Made by a program: the position numbers and the translations under genes. From Nocardioides palaemonis (lineage in GTDB: Bacteria; Actinomycetota; Actinomycetes; Propionibacteriales; Nocardioidaceae), in contig NZ_JAGVQR010000001.1 in the NCBI RefSeq assembly GCF_018275325.1, positions 806,001 through 870,000 of the forward strand: DNA of 64,000 bases. The letters are read 5' to 3'. Under the pieces are notes generated by a model that was given only the letters and a program-made list of their open reading frames with translations, had not been told where the DNA came from and searched no databases. Shown one piece after another: positions 63,901 to 64,000 of the stretch (within the stretch, counting starts at the first letter, position 1; every line of letters begins with the position of its first letter).

Positions 63901-64000
63901 CGGTCGGCATCGGCGACATGTCCGGCGACGTCTTCGGCAACGGCATGCTGTGCTCGGAGCACACCCGCCTGGTGGCGGCCTTCGACCACCGCGACATCTT
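60939..64000 (+). CDS. NAD-specific glutamate dehydrogenase (large type), 3'-truncated
   Basis: First 1020 residues of a GDH of about 1600 aa (GDH2/GdhB class), which deaminates glutamate to 2-oxoglutarate. GTG start; the frame stays open to the window end. N-terminal regulatory part includes [20 protein letters not shown]; the catalytic part has [40 protein letters not shown] with the catalytic lysines, and [15 protein letters not shown] near the end. In actinobacteria this class is regulated by amino acids and, in some, by GarA; no such gene is in view. With PruA it links proline to 2-oxoglutarate. Confidence 0.95.
   Translation, partial: [1020 protein letters not shown]

Noticed and set aside
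61062-63989. 975-codon open frame antisense to the glutamate dehydrogenase
   Set aside because: The sense frame from GTG 60939 carries all GDH motifs and stays open to the window end; the antisense product is low in complexity.

Overview
The window is GC-rich, densely packed chromosomal DNA from an actinobacterium. Mycothiol biosynthesis (mshB), a sigE / zinc anti-sigma / htrA stress locus, a 7Fe ferredoxin next to dapC, an NAD-specific large glutamate dehydrogenase, DUF3117, and frequent GTG starts with ATGA/GTGA overlaps all point there. The gene content and the short palindromic repeats suggest a member of Propionibacteriales, Nocardioides-like; that placement is inference. No tRNA, rRNA, CRISPR, prophage or recognisable transposase was seen.

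Layout. 0-3.2 kb: 3' end of ychF, then a tight leftward operon of an acidic repeat peptide, a JmjC/cupin oxygenase and a thioredoxin-fold ferredoxin. 3.4-10.2 kb: SpoIIE-type phosphatase, a PASTA protein, an ECF sigma factor with a membrane partner, and small redox and acyltransferase genes. 10.3-14.3 kb: class Ia ribonucleotide reductase nrdAB behind a cobalamin riboswitch and two NrdR boxes. 14.3-16.1 kb: pseudouridine catabolism (psuK-psuG). 16-22 kb: transporter, P450, mshB. 22-27 kb: VanW protein, and an archaeal/eukaryal-type AspRS behind a T-box leader whose hairpin can mask its own Shine-Dalgarno. 27-33 kb: fdxA-dapC and dapD; with dapE at 41 kb these give three steps of the succinylase route to meso-diaminopimelate. 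33.5-35.5 kb: a small XRE/membrane-protein module with two palindromic operators, then a 1.3 kb single-gene unit bounded by composite inverted repeats. 35.5-45.3 kb: secreted PKD protein, ileS behind a T-box, dapE-LOG-DivIVA, M14 peptidase, enoyl-CoA hydratase. 45.5-51.2 kb: DUF3117-pepA, then the sigE envelope-stress operon. 51.2-54.5 kb: BldC-like HTH, SAF and CpaE-like proteins, RTX-repeat protein. 54.5-64 kb: cupredoxin lipoprotein with a polytopic membrane partner, WS/DGAT acyltransferase, pruA, DUF2505, and the 5' two thirds of the large glutamate dehydrogenase.

Points of greatest interest: (1) the gene at 34.4-35.4 kb enclosed by two ~93 bp ends that are inverted copies of one another, each with three GTAGTCCAGTGGC modules; (2) the repeat-peptide / 2-oxoglutarate oxygenase / ferredoxin operon at 0.9-3.2 kb, which looks like a substrate-enzyme pair; (3) a T-box controlling AspRS with fully readable alternative structures; (4) a family of short palindromic elements that sits in frame inside aspS, dapC and ileS and also inside the ileS T-box expression platform. 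Gene starts were chosen from Shine-Dalgarno spacing, overlap with upstream stops and family starts. Nothing could be checked against a database.
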